In this document: positions 43,016-52,714 of the stretch, piece after piece
Layout of the letters: each line of letters begins with the position of its first letter
Numbering within the stretch: the stretch's first letter is position 1
Assembly: GCF_013408825.1 (NCBI RefSeq)
Contig: NZ_JACCBZ010000005.1
Coordinates: 405,903 to 469,902, forward strand
DNA length: 64,000 bases
Source: Mucilaginibacter tundrae
GTDB lineage: Bacteria > Bacteroidota > Bacteroidia > Sphingobacteriales > Sphingobacteriaceae
Reading direction: 5' to 3'
Made by a program: the position numbers and the translations under genes
Notes under the pieces: model-generated
What the model saw: the letters and a program-made list of their open reading frames with translations, nothing else
The model's database searches: none
What the model was told of the DNA's origin: nothing

Positions 43016-46000
43016 ATGAAATATTTATACGCTTTTAATCCCGTGCGTTTCAAACGGGGATGGTTACATAAAATAACATTGGTGATGAAACTCATCGTAC
43101 TCTTAATCATCGCTATCAGTCTGCAGGCATCGGCTGCGACTTATGCGCAAAAAATTACGATCAATGAGCAAAAGACCCCATTGTCAACTGTGTTCAGGGA
43201 TATTCATGAGCAAAGCGGTTATATCGTTTTTTTTAACAAAAATCTTCTTGAAAACCTGCCGCCGGTGACTGTCAAAATCAGCAATGCCAGTATTGAGGAA
43301 ATACTTGACCGTTGCCTTGATGGGCTGCCGTTGACTTATACTATTGTTGATAACACAATAGTGATCAAAAAAAAGGAAGTTAAAATTATTGAGCAGACCG
43401 CTGGGCCAGTTAAATCCCAGCAAAAACAAACCATCATTTCCGGAAAAGTTACGGATGAAGAGAACAATACTTTGCCCGGCGTAACCATAAAAATAAAAGG
43501 AACTAAAAGCATCACAGTCACTAATCAGAATGGTGTGTTTGCTTTGGTTATCTCCTCGCCGGATGACGTTTTGCAGTTTACGTTCATTGGTTATGTCACC
43601 CAGGAGATATCGGCGGGCCAATTAAAAAATCCTGGGGTTATCGTAATGAAGACGGACATCAGCAAGCTTGACGAAGTGCAGGTAATCGGATATGGCACTA
43701 CTACCAGGCGAGCCAACACCGGGGATGTGACGACGGTAGATTCTAAAACGATTGCACAGTATCCAACGAATAACGTGCTGGATGTATTACAGGGAACTGT
43801 CCCCGGCTTAAATATCACACAAAGTACCGGCAATGTTACAGGCACTTATTCGGTCAACCTGCGTGGCATTAACGGTTTGAAAGCCAGGGCGCCGATGTAT
43901 GTAGTTGACGGGGTGATCTACCAGAGCGGTAGTTGGACAAGTAATAACGGCACCTCGGGTACAGTTCCTGCTGCTTATGATATTATGGGCTTGATCAATC
44001 CGGATGATATTGAAAGCGTCAGCGTGCTTAAGGATGCCGATGCGACTGCCATTTATGGTTCGCGCGGTGCAGATGGTGTGATCCTGATTACTACTAAGAA
44101 GGGTAAAATCGGTGCTGTCAGAATAGACGGAACGGTTTATACTGGTGTAAATGATGTGGCACACACCTTACCTGTGTTAAATCTGCAACAATATCTGCAA
44201 ATGCGCCATCAGGCTAAGGCAAACGATAATTCGGCTATTTTGCCTACAGATTACGACATTAACGGCGTTTGGGACACCACCCGCAGTACGAACTGGCAGA
44301 AAGAGCTGATTGGCGGCTTCGGTCACAACACGAATGCACAGCTAGCCGTTTCCGGCGGGAGTGAGCAAACCCAATATCGGATCAGTGGCGGATACAATTA
44401 TACCAGCAGCCTGGAACATCTGGGAGGTAACGATCAGAAAGCAAACCTCAATGTAAGTTTGACGAGCGCCACAAAAGACAAAAAGTTTTCGATAACATTT
44501 TCTGGAGGATACCTGTTCGATATTAATACCATGCCGCAAGCAGACTTAACGGGTGATATTATTTTGGCTCCTGATGCGCCGGCATTATATACGTCAACAG
44601 GCGCACTTAACTTTCAGAATAATACCTTCTCTAACCCGCTATTGATAAAAAACGACATGAACAACACGTCGCAAAATAACTTGGTTTCCAGCTTAGTATT
44701 GAGCTATAAACCTGTTAAAGATCTTGAGATCGAACTGACTACTGGCTATAACAAGCAGGGCTTAAACGAATTTTTAGGGCAACCAACAACAGCCTTTCCG
44801 CCGTACCAAACTTCCAGTACCCAAAGTTATTTCACTTATGATAATGATTATTCATGGACGATTGCGCCCCAGATAAATTATACAAAAGATATCGGTAAAG
44901 GCAAACTTTTGGCAACTGTAGGCGGGAGCGTAGATGATGAAAATGCTTCTTCGCTGCAATTGATCGCGTCGAATTATACCACCAACCTGTTACTGAGCAG
45001 CCCAACAGCCGGAGCAACACTTGCTGCCTATCAACCCTATTCAGTTACACCACAAAAACAAAGCGCGTTATTTGGTCGCTTTAATTATGAATGGGCCGAT
45101 AAGTACTATATTGACGTTACCGGACGTAATGACGGCTCCAGCAATTTTGGCCAGGACAGGCAATTTCACCTATTTGCTGCGGCAGGTGCGGGTTGGATAT
45201 TTTCCGAAGAAAACCTAATGAAGGATAATTTGCCCTTCCTGAGTTTCGGCAAGCTAAGGGCCAGTTATGGATCTACAGGGCGCGATAATATAAGCCCATA
45301 CTCTTATTTAAGCACTTATAGCAGTACTATAAGCCCGGTCACTTATGGTGGCACTGCAGGATTAACGCCTACGCAGTTGCCTAACCCGGAGCTTTCATGG
45401 GAAACGACAAAAAAAGCAGAACTAGGCTTGGAGCTACAATTTCTGAAAGGCCGGATCGCTTTTACAACCGATTTTTATCGCAATCGCACCACCGGGGTGC
45501 TGGCGCAAAGTGCGCTACCGTTGGTGACCGGCTTTCCCTACCTCAATGAAAACATACCCGGAACGGTTCAGAACCAGGGATTTGATTTTACTCTAACAAC
45601 TGTTGACATCAAAAACCAGGATTTTTCGTGGTCTACCACTATCCTGTTTACCCGTGACCGAAATAAATTATTGAGCTATCCTAACTTGGCAACGTCTCCG
45701 TATGCAAATGCTTTTGTTATTGGTCAGCCGGTTAATATAATCCATGCCTATCAGTTTGACGGCGTTAACCCGCAGACGGGTCTATACCAATTTATAGCAA
45801 AGAACGGTAGCATAGTTAGCACCCCGAATCCGAGTACAGACAAAACCGCATTGGTCAACATTAACCCCGATTTTTACGGCTCGGTACAAAACAACATTAC
45901 GTATAAACAATTTACACTGAGTTTTCTATTCAGGTTTATCAAGCAAAACGGCAGAAATGTGATAAGCAATATTGGAATTGCGCCGGCTTATGTTGCGGGC

Positions 46001-46345
46001 ATCAATTATCCTACTGTAGTACTTAATCGCTGGCAAAAACCAGGCGATGTTACTAATATTCAACGCTATGGTACCGGCATCAACGTGTTATTATCGCAAT
46101 TGTATGTTGCACAAAGTAATGACATTTATGGCGACGCATCATACATCCGTTTGCAGAACTTGTCCTTAAGCTACGCGCTTCCACAAGGCGTTGCTCACAG
46201 ATTAGGGATGCAGCGCCTGCAAGTCTTTTTGCAGGGCGAAAACCTCTGGACTATTAGCGGCTACGATGGACTGGATCCGGAAACCCAAAGTTTTTCGCTG
46301 CCATCGTTGAGGGTCATGACAGCAGGTTTAAAATTAACCCTATAA
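43016..46345 (+). CDS. susC: SusC/RagA-type TonB-dependent transporter with STN signalling domain
   Basis: A 1109-residue outer-membrane protein. Signal region about residues 1-44; STN domain about 46-120 (INEQKTPLSTVFRDIHEQSG, VDNTIVIKK); carboxypeptidase-like Ig domain about 140-215 (ISGKVTDEENNTLPGVTIKI); TonB box region KLDEVQVIGYGTTT; plug with LDVLQGTVPGLNITQ and YVVDGV; then a 22-strand barrel ending in LRVMTAGLKLTL with a terminal hydrophobic residue. The STN domain matches the FecI/FecR pair upstream, so it is both transporter and signal receptor. Ligand unknown; the linked metalloprotease hints at peptides. Confidence 0.95.
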   Translation: MKYLYAFNPVRFKRGWLHKITLVMKLIVLLIIAISLQASAATYAQKITINEQKTPLSTVFRDIHEQSGYIVFFNKNLLENLPPVTVKISNASIEEILDRCLDGLPLTYTIVDNTIVIKKKEVKIIEQTAGPVKSQQKQTIISGKVTDEENNTLPGVTIKIKGTKSITVTNQNGVFALVISSPDDVLQFTFIGYVTQEISAGQLKNPGVIVMKTDISKLDEVQVIGYGTTTRRANTGDVTTVDSKTIAQYPTNNVLDVLQGTVPGLNITQSTGNVTGTYSVNLRGINGLKARAPMYVVDGVIYQSGSWTSNNGTSGTVPAAYDIMGLINPDDIESVSVLKDADATAIYGSRGADGVILITTKKGKIGAVRIDGTVYTGVNDVAHTLPVLNLQQYLQMRHQAKANDNSAILPTDYDINGVWDTTRSTNWQKELIGGFGHNTNAQLAVSGGSEQTQYRISGGYNYTSSLEHLGGNDQKANLNVSLTSATKDKKFSITFSGGYLFDINTMPQADLTGDIILAPDAPALYTSTGALNFQNNTFSNPLLIKNDMNNTSQNNLVSSLVLSYKPVKDLEIELTTGYNKQGLNEFLGQPTTAFPPYQTSSTQSYFTYDNDYSWTIAPQINYTKDIGKGKLLATVGGSVDDENASSLQLIASNYTTNLLLSSPTAGATLAAYQPYSVTPQKQSALFGRFNYEWADKYYIDVTGRNDGSSNFGQDRQFHLFAAAGAGWIFSEENLMKDNLPFLSFGKLRASYGSTGRDNISPYSYLSTYSSTISPVTYGGTAGLTPTQLPNPELSWETTKKAELGLELQFLKGRIAFTTDFYRNRTTGVLAQSALPLVTGFPYLNENIPGTVQNQGFDFTLTTVDIKNQDFSWSTTILFTRDRNKLLSYPNLATSPYANAFVIGQPVNIIHAYQFDGVNPQTGLYQFIAKNGSIVSTPNPSTDKTALVNINPDFYGSVQNNITYKQFTLSFLFRFIKQNGRNVISNIGIAPAYVAGINYPTVVLNRWQKPGDVTNIQRYGTGINVLLSQLYVAQSNDIYGDASYIRLQNLSLSYALPQGVAHRLGMQRLQVFLQGENLWTISGYDGLDPETQSFSLPSLRVMTAGLKLTL

Positions 46346-46356
46346 TCTTAAGCAAA

Positions 46357-47799
46357 ATGAAAATACAACATTATTTTATAAAAAACACCAGGGTTGTGCA
46401 CTTCATGATTGGCATTATGGTCATAACCGGTATAGCTAGTTGTAAAAAAGCAATTAACATAGGGCCACCTACTACTGAACTTGCCAGCGCAAATGTGTAC
46501 ACCTCAAATGCCACCGCGGAGGCGGTTATTTCAGGGCTATTTACAAAAATGTCCGGCAGCGGTAATATGTATAACGGCGCAAACAGCGTTGCGATCCAGC
46601 AAGGGTTGGCAGCAGATGAATTTAAAGATTACAGCAATAGCGCTACAGGAGGTTCAATTTCATTCTATACCAATTCGCTGACCAGTACAAGTTCCTATTA
46701 TTGGCAAGAAATTTTTTCTGAGCTGTTCACCTGTAATTCTGCAATAGCCGGGTTAACTTCTTCGACCTCGCTAACGCCTGCAATTCAACAACAGCTGTTG
46801 GGGGAGGCGAAATTTGCGAGGGCCTACATCTTTTTTAATGCCGTTAATTTATATGGTGATGTACCCTTGTTGCTCGGTACTGATCCGAATGTGAACAAGG
46901 TGATCGGCCGTTCACCAGCAAGCGATGTGCTTAAACAGGTTGTGCAGGATCTGTCCGACGCACAAAACCTTCTGCCCGATAATTCATATGTGACGTTTAC
47001 CGGGACGTTGACGACAAGCCGCACTTTGCCTAACAAGCAAACCGTAAGTGCGTTGCTGGCGCGGGTTTACCTGTACATGCAGGATTGGAAGGATGCCGAG
47101 GCTCAGGCAACAAGTGTGATTGGTTCCTCCAGTTATTTGTTGGAACCAGTTTTGACTAATGTGTTTTTGACGACATCGCGGGAAACCATTTGGGAACTAC
47201 AATCCACTTCATCCAATTATGGTAACGCGGATGCTTATTCTCTTGTAATGACAGCACCCCCAACGGGGCTTGTAAATTACCTGGCACTTAGTGACAGTTT
47301 AATAAGGGCTTTTGAAAGCGGCGATAAGCGGTTTAGCAATTGGGTGGGACAAATTTCCTCCGGCACCATTACTTATTATTATGCCTATAAATATAAGCAA
47401 GCCTACGTAAATGCGGGCGGAGCAATTAACGAATACCCGGTAATGTTTCGGCTTGCCGAACAATACTTGATCCGCGCCGAAGCACGTGCTGAACAAACGA
47501 ATATTAGTGGCGCGCAAAGCGACTTAAATGCTGTTCGCCAACGGGCTGGGTTAAGTAATACAACTGCCACCACCCAGTCCAGCTTGTTAAATGCCATTTA
47601 CCACGAACGGCGGATAGAATTATTCACCGAGTTTGGCCATCGCTGGTTCGACCTGAAAAGAACCGGGCAGCTCGACGCCGTTATGAGCATCATTGCTCCG
47701 GAAAAAGGGGGAAGCTGGAGTTCTTATAAAGCGCTTGTCCCTGTACCCCAATCTGAAATATTACTAGACTCTCATTTAACACAAAATCCAGGATATTGA
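46357..47799 (+). CDS. susD: SusD/RagB-type surface lipoprotein
   Basis: A 480-residue protein with a lipoprotein signal (lipobox GIASC, Cys about residue 29). The SusD-like TPR fold is indicated by LLGEAKFARAYIFFNAVNLY, GDVPLLLGTDP, and the RagB C-terminal part (YLIRAEARAEQ, LNAVRQRAGL, ERRIELFTEFGHRWFDLKRT). It caps the SusC barrel and binds the ligand. It starts 11 bases after susC. A terminator follows at 47813. Confidence 0.95.
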   Translation: MKIQHYFIKNTRVVHFMIGIMVITGIASCKKAINIGPPTTELASANVYTSNATAEAVISGLFTKMSGSGNMYNGANSVAIQQGLAADEFKDYSNSATGGSISFYTNSLTSTSSYYWQEIFSELFTCNSAIAGLTSSTSLTPAIQQQLLGEAKFARAYIFFNAVNLYGDVPLLLGTDPNVNKVIGRSPASDVLKQVVQDLSDAQNLLPDNSYVTFTGTLTTSRTLPNKQTVSALLARVYLYMQDWKDAEAQATSVIGSSSYLLEPVLTNVFLTTSRETIWELQSTSSNYGNADAYSLVMTAPPTGLVNYLALSDSLIRAFESGDKRFSNWVGQISSGTITYYYAYKYKQAYVNAGGAINEYPVMFRLAEQYLIRAEARAEQTNISGAQSDLNAVRQRAGLSNTTATTQSSLLNAIYHERRIELFTEFGHRWFDLKRTGQLDAVMSIIAPEKGGSWSSYKALVPVPQSEILLDSHLTQNPGY

Positions 47800-47812
47800 T
47801 CAGTTAATGTCA

Positions 47813-47851
47813 GGCCGGTCTGCTGCTATTAGTAGCGGCGGCCGGTTTTTT
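47813..47851 (+). terminator. Terminator between susD and the metalloprotease gene
   Basis: GGCCGGTCTGCTGCTA and TAGCGGCGGCCGG form a long GC-rich stem with G-U pairs, loop TTAG, followed by six T residues. It should end most susCD transcripts; some read-through to the protease gene is possible. Confidence 0.7.
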
Positions 47852-47884
47852 CTAAAATTTAGTCCGTAAATATTTAACTTTCTC

Positions 47885-50407
47885 ATGCATAACCTAAAAA
47901 AGATCGTCTTACCGTTGCTTTCCCTTGTGGGCACGCTTTTATTTTACATTACACCGGTCAAAGCACAAAACAAACCGAGCGCATCTGGCGATATCGATAC
48001 TTCTAAAACGAAAGGTCTTGGGCTTCTTGCAGCGGCCAAAGCTGCAACTACGATTAAGCCTTATAAGGAAGTTGTGCCCGCATCGGCTAAAACAATGAAA
48101 AGCTTTATAACGGTACACCAGGTGGCTGACCGGTATTTATTTGAAATACCCGATTCGATGCTGAAAAGGGATATTCTCATCGTCAGCCGTGTTGATAAAA
48201 ACCCGGCGGGATTTACAATCCCGCTTGTTGATATTGGTTACGCTGGCGATGAGGTTGGTAAAGCTGTTATCTCTTTTGAAAAAATTCCGGGTGATAAGAT
48301 CGCTTTGCGATCCCTGGTATTTAATGAGCTATCAAACGATACTTCGCAAAATGGGATGGCGCGTTCGTTGTCCGGACGGGATTTTCAGTCTATTTTAGGC
48401 ACTTTCCCGGTGAAGGCCGTCAATAAGGACGCTAAAAGCACGGTGATCGATCTAACCGATTTTATTAATGCCGACAATAGTGTGATTTCCTTTGGCATAC
48501 CCTTTATCCGCAACCTATTGGCCAATCTGATTGTGGATCGTTCCTATATCGACGATGTACACGCTTACCCCAATAACATTGAAATTAAGGCTGTAAAAAC
48601 TTACAACATGAAACCAACTCCGATCGGGGGGACCCCTCCACCGATTTCCTACGAATTTAACAGTTCGCTAGTGCTGTTGCCTAGTCTGCTTATGAAGCCG
48701 CGTCTTGCTGATCCCAGGATCGGTTTTTTCAGTAACTCATACGTTGATTTTGATGCTAATCCACACGGCGTCGCGACTACCAAATACATCATGCGCTGGC
48801 GTATGGAACCGCGTGCCGAGGACATGGAGAAATATAAACGCGGTGAGTTGGTGGAACCGAAAAAGCCTATCGTAATCTACATAGACCCTGCGACGCCGAA
48901 AAAATGGGTGCCATATCTGATACAAGGGATTAATGACTGGCAGGCTGCCTTTGAAAAGGCAGGCTTCAAAGATGCGATCATCGGGAAAATTGCGCCTGTG
49001 TCCGATTCAACGTGGAGTCTTGAAGATGCGCGTCATTCGGTACTGGTTTATAAACCATCAGACGTACCGAATGCAAGTGGCCCCAATATAAATGATCCAC
49101 GAACAGGTGAAATTCTGGAAACACACATTAACTGGTACCATAGCGTAATGACACTGGTGCAAAACTGGTATACTATCCAAGCCGGGGCTATCGACCCGCG
49201 CGCGCGCCATGCCGACCTGGATGATGAATTGATGGGTGAATTAATCCGCTTTGTTTCCTCGCATGAAATTGGTCACACATTAGGATTGATGCACAATTTT
49301 GGTGCATCATCAACCGTGCCCGTAGCCAATTTACGCAACAAAGCCTGGGTAGAGGCGCATGGGCATACGCCTTCTATAATGGATTATGCGCGTTTTAACT
49401 ATGTCGCACAGCCGGAAGATCATATCAGCGAAAAAGGAATTTTTCCACGTATAGGAGATTATGATAAATGGGCAATCGAATGGGGATATAAATTAATACC
49501 TGAAGCCAAAACAGCTCAGGAGGAAAAACCAATCTTGAATAAGTGGTTAGTCAACAAACTGGCATCCGGCAAACAATACTTTTATGGAAGCCAATTAGAC
49601 CCGATAACTAATGATTTTCCAATCAATTCCACCGATCCACGCGACCAAAGTGAAGATTTGGGTGACGATGCAATGCTCGCGAGCGCTTATGGAATCAAGA
49701 ACCTGAAAAGGGTCGAGCCCCACCTGATCGAATGGTTACAGAAGCCAGGTGAAAACTATGATCGTGCCGGCGATGCCTACACCGAACTCGTTAACGAATA
49801 CACCCGTTTTATGGGCCACGTATTAAGAAATATCGGCGGGATCTATGAGACTCCAAAAACTGTGGAACAACCAGGTACCGAATACGAATTAGAAGATAAA
49901 GTAAAACAAGAACGTGCAATGGCTTTTTTAAACCAACAGCTATTCACTACGCCTTATTGGTTGATGGATAACAAGTTGTACCAATTAAGCAAGACAGGTT
50001 TTACGATGGTAACTAAAGTGCAAAAGAAGGTATTGTTGACGCTGCTGACCACAAAATTACCTTTGTTGTTGAGCGAGGAAGAAAATTTTCCAGGCAAAGC
50101 TTATACAGCGACTGCAATGCTACAGGACTTGCACAGGGGCATTTTTGCAGAACTACCGCCAAATAAGCCAGTTAGCGCCTATCGCCGCGACCTGCAAAAA
50201 ACCTATGTAGAAGGTCTGATTGCGTTGCTTGACCCGAAGACTACTGCAACGGATAATGATGCGCTGTCTATAGCAAAAGCCCATGCGAAAATGTTAGAAG
50301 CGGAGTTAAGGAAGGCGGCTGCACGTACGCCAAGAGGGATAACACACGATCACTTCGTTGATCTTTCGGAACGCCTGGAACTGGCCCTGCATCCTAAATC
50401 AGTATAG
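47885..50407 (+). CDS. Secreted zinc-dependent metalloprotease (DUF5117/DUF5118/DUF4953 type)
   Basis: An 840-residue protein with a signal peptide (about residues 1-27). The N-terminal 350 residues carry the DUF5118/DUF5117 regions. The metzincin-like zinc site HEIGHTLGLMH lies at about residue 460, followed by a Met-turn candidate (PSIMDYARFNY). The C-terminal part is helical. Such proteases often accompany SusCD loci. Located just after fecI-fecR-susC-susD, it could release the peptide ligand taken up by SusCD (inference). Confidence 0.9.
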   Translation: MHNLKKIVLPLLSLVGTLLFYITPVKAQNKPSASGDIDTSKTKGLGLLAAAKAATTIKPYKEVVPASAKTMKSFITVHQVADRYLFEIPDSMLKRDILIVSRVDKNPAGFTIPLVDIGYAGDEVGKAVISFEKIPGDKIALRSLVFNELSNDTSQNGMARSLSGRDFQSILGTFPVKAVNKDAKSTVIDLTDFINADNSVISFGIPFIRNLLANLIVDRSYIDDVHAYPNNIEIKAVKTYNMKPTPIGGTPPPISYEFNSSLVLLPSLLMKPRLADPRIGFFSNSYVDFDANPHGVATTKYIMRWRMEPRAEDMEKYKRGELVEPKKPIVIYIDPATPKKWVPYLIQGINDWQAAFEKAGFKDAIIGKIAPVSDSTWSLEDARHSVLVYKPSDVPNASGPNINDPRTGEILETHINWYHSVMTLVQNWYTIQAGAIDPRARHADLDDELMGELIRFVSSHEIGHTLGLMHNFGASSTVPVANLRNKAWVEAHGHTPSIMDYARFNYVAQPEDHISEKGIFPRIGDYDKWAIEWGYKLIPEAKTAQEEKPILNKWLVNKLASGKQYFYGSQLDPITNDFPINSTDPRDQSEDLGDDAMLASAYGIKNLKRVEPHLIEWLQKPGENYDRAGDAYTELVNEYTRFMGHVLRNIGGIYETPKTVEQPGTEYELEDKVKQERAMAFLNQQLFTTPYWLMDNKLYQLSKTGFTMVTKVQKKVLLTLLTTKLPLLLSEEENFPGKAYTATAMLQDLHRGIFAELPPNKPVSAYRRDLQKTYVEGLIALLDPKTTATDNDALSIAKAHAKMLEAELRKAAARTPRGITHDHFVDLSERLELALHPKSV

Positions 50408-50441
50408 TAAAACGCAGTTAAATAAACGCTTTGAGTGATCA

Positions 50442-50483
50442 ATACAAAAGAGGCTACCCAAACAAGGGCAGCCTCTTTTGTAT
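50442..50483. terminator. Strong bidirectional terminator
   Basis: ATACAAAAGAGGCTACCC and GGGCAGCCTCTTTTGTAT form an 18-base stem with a single A-C mismatch and an AAACAA loop. The A/T-rich flanks suit termination from both sides: the metalloprotease gene (plus) and possibly the MBL gene (minus). Confidence 0.8.
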
Positions 50484-50644
50484 GAAGGTGTGCAGTAGCC
50501 TAAACAGATTTTGATATTACATCCGCGTTTGAACGGATTATTTCATGGCGCAGAAAATACAAATATGATTCTCTTATTAACGATCAGAAAATAATTATTC
50601 GTTATTGGGATTCAATTCTACTTTCCAAAAAGAAACGCTTCTTA

Positions 50645-51640
50645 TTATTTAAATAATTGAACTTTATTCCCGGTGCTATAGACCACCGGAATCCATTCAT
50701 ACTGATCACCATTAAGTCCAACATAGCCTAGTCCCGGAAATGAAATATGTGCCGCACCAATCAGGTATCCCTCTTTAGCTGCTTCAGCAAATATTATTTT
50801 TCGTTCTGCAATAGCTTGGGTTGTATTCGCGTCAAGTACTACAGCGGCGTTCGGATCAGCGAACTGAACGTCAGCGGCATGCACAATATCGCCCCAGATC
50901 AGCATCTTTTTTTCTGCACTCACGACCATGTAGCAAGTGTGGCCGGGTGTATGCCCCGGCGCCGGAATAGCAGTTATACCAGGAAATAATACACTTTGCG
51001 AGTTGAAGGTTTTAATCCGTCCTCCGGCTTTATATAATCCGAGGATTTGTATGACACCGGCATTTTCGGATTGATCTTTCTCACCGGATGCACCAAAAAG
51101 AATATTGTAATCCGCCTGGTGCATATAAATGTCGGCATTGGGAAATGCAATTTTGCCATTTCGCAGCAATCCGCCGGTGTGATCTGGGTGAAAGTGCGTT
51201 AATAATACGGCATTGATCTGTTCGGGACGGTACCCGGCTGCTGCAAGATTGTCCAATATGTGGCCAAGTCCGCCAGCTTTGAATATTTCACCTCCGCCTG
51301 CATCGACAAGAATTAATTGGCCTCCGGTATTGACCAGAAAGCAGTTAGCTGATGTCTCTGTAGGTGATGCCCGGTGATGACCGGCAAGTGCCTGTTCAAC
51401 TTCACCAGGCTTGGTGCCAACTATCAGGTGCTCTAAAGGCATTAATAGTGTTCCATCGCTAATCACGGTGATCGTGAAATTCCCCAATTTAAATGGGTAG
51501 TAGCCGGGAGGAACAATAGCGGGTGAATCCGTGTGAATTTCCCCGTTTAAATTGCAAGTTATGCATATCGGTATTTTTGAGAAGCTTTGAGTTAAAACCG
51601 CCACAAACAGCAGTGTTGCACAGAAAATTACTTTTTTCAT
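50645..51640 (-). CDS. Secreted MBL-fold metallo-hydrolase
   Basis: The start chosen is ATG 51640 (MKKVIFCATLLFVAVLTQSF, a good signal peptide); the longer frame to 51724 lacks one. 331 residues. Zinc motif HFHPDHTGG, further ligands in a APGHTPGH segment and GDIVHAADVQ, and a late His in GAAHISFPGLG. The closest type is lactonase/arylsulfatase-like periplasmic MBL hydrolases. It follows the quinone oxidoreductase gene by 74 bases. Substrate unknown; a quorum-quenching lactonase is one possibility. Confidence 0.88.
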   Translation of the reverse strand: MKKVIFCATLLFVAVLTQSFSKIPICITCNLNGEIHTDSPAIVPPGYYPFKLGNFTITVISDGTLLMPLEHLIVGTKPGEVEQALAGHHRASPTETSANCFLVNTGGQLILVDAGGGEIFKAGGLGHILDNLAAAGYRPEQINAVLLTHFHPDHTGGLLRNGKIAFPNADIYMHQADYNILFGASGEKDQSENAGVIQILGLYKAGGRIKTFNSQSVLFPGITAIPAPGHTPGHTCYMVVSAEKKMLIWGDIVHAADVQFADPNAAVVLDANTTQAIAERKIIFAEAAKEGYLIGAAHISFPGLGYVGLNGDQYEWIPVVYSTGNKVQLFK

Positions 51641-51714
51641 ATTTTTATGAGTGTGCCAATTGGTAGATTTTATAGAAATATAGTTTGCTAAATCATTCCC
51701 GGATCTGTAATTTC

Positions 51715-52650
51715 TTAAAGGCAAATTACAATTTTCCCTACGGTCCGCGAGCTTTCTATCAATTGATGTGCTGCCGCCATTTCTGCAAATGGAAAAGTCT
51801 TATAAATGTGGGGTATTACCTGCTTATTTTTTAATAAAGATGCTATAACGTCCATGTCTTCACCGCTAGGATGCACCAGCATGAACATCGCATTTATACC
51901 TTTCGATTTTGATTTTTCGGCAAATTCTTCGCTAATGCCGGAAGCAATACTGATGATAGTCCCACCTTCTTTTACAGCCAGCAAGGATTTTTCGATGTTA
52001 TCAGGTCCAACCGTATCGAACACCAAATCAAAATATGCCCGATTCCCCTCCCAATCATAAGCGTGATAGTCAATATGAGCATCAGCACCTAGTTGCAACA
52101 CGAAATCTCTATTTACTTCCGATGAGGTACCGGTCACGAATGCCCCTAGATATTTAGCAATCTGAACGGCGTAATGTCCGACGCCACCAGCAGCAGCATG
52201 TATCAGCACCTTTTGGCCTGACTGTACTTGCGCGTTTTGGGTCATTGCCTGCCATACCGTCAATGGTGCAAGTGTAGATGCCGCAGCTTCTTCATAAGAG
52301 ATACTTGCAGGCTTTAAAGCTAATTGCGAAGCCGGTGCGGCAACATACTCAGCGTAGGCGTTGCCAACTTTGGGGAATTCCAGCATCCCAAACACTTCGT
52401 CGCCATTTTTGAATTTATTAGACTTACTTTCTACAACTATTCCGGAAATGTCCCACCCCAAAATCAAAGGGCTTTGATCTTTTATCCGTTGGTATATGCC
52501 GTTACCTGCCCTGGTTTTTGCATCGATAGGGTTGATACTGATAGCCTTTACCTCCACAAGAACTTCATCTGGTTTAATAATTGGTTCCGCTATCTCTATG
52601 ATTTTTAATTGATCGACATTGCCGGGTTGTTGTAATATTATTGCTTTCAT
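51715..52650 (-). CDS. NADP-dependent quinone oxidoreductase-like MDR protein
   Basis: A 311-residue zinc-free medium-chain reductase. N-terminal GroES-like domain (EVLVEVKAISINPIDAKTRA), nucleotide loop IHAAAGGVGHYAVQIAKYLG, and DLVFDTVGPDNIEKSL as in quinone reductases. It is divergent from an AraC regulator across a 64-base region with inverted promoter boxes, so it is probably that regulator's target, together with the MBL gene. Confidence 0.9.
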   Translation of the reverse strand: MKAIILQQPGNVDQLKIIEIAEPIIKPDEVLVEVKAISINPIDAKTRAGNGIYQRIKDQSPLILGWDISGIVVESKSNKFKNGDEVFGMLEFPKVGNAYAEYVAAPASQLALKPASISYEEAAASTLAPLTVWQAMTQNAQVQSGQKVLIHAAAGGVGHYAVQIAKYLGAFVTGTSSEVNRDFVLQLGADAHIDYHAYDWEGNRAYFDLVFDTVGPDNIEKSLLAVKEGGTIISIASGISEEFAEKSKSKGINAMFMLVHPSGEDMDVIASLLKNKQVIPHIYKTFPFAEMAAAHQLIESSRTVGKIVICL

Positions 52651-52654
52651 AATA

Positions 52655-52698
52655 GCAAAATTATACTATTTAAATTAAGTTTAATTGTATAATTTTGC
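52655..52698. promoter_or_regulatory. Divergent promoters with a perfect 12-base inverted repeat
   Basis: GCAAAATTATAC (52655-52666) and GTATAATTTTGC (52687-52698) are exact inverted copies. Each contains TAATTTTG, a TAnnTTTG box, pointing to the oxidoreductase gene (minus) and to the AraC gene (plus). The repeat may also serve as the regulator's site. Leaders would be very short. Confidence 0.6.
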
Positions 52699-52714
52699 CA
52701 AAAAGTAGTATATT

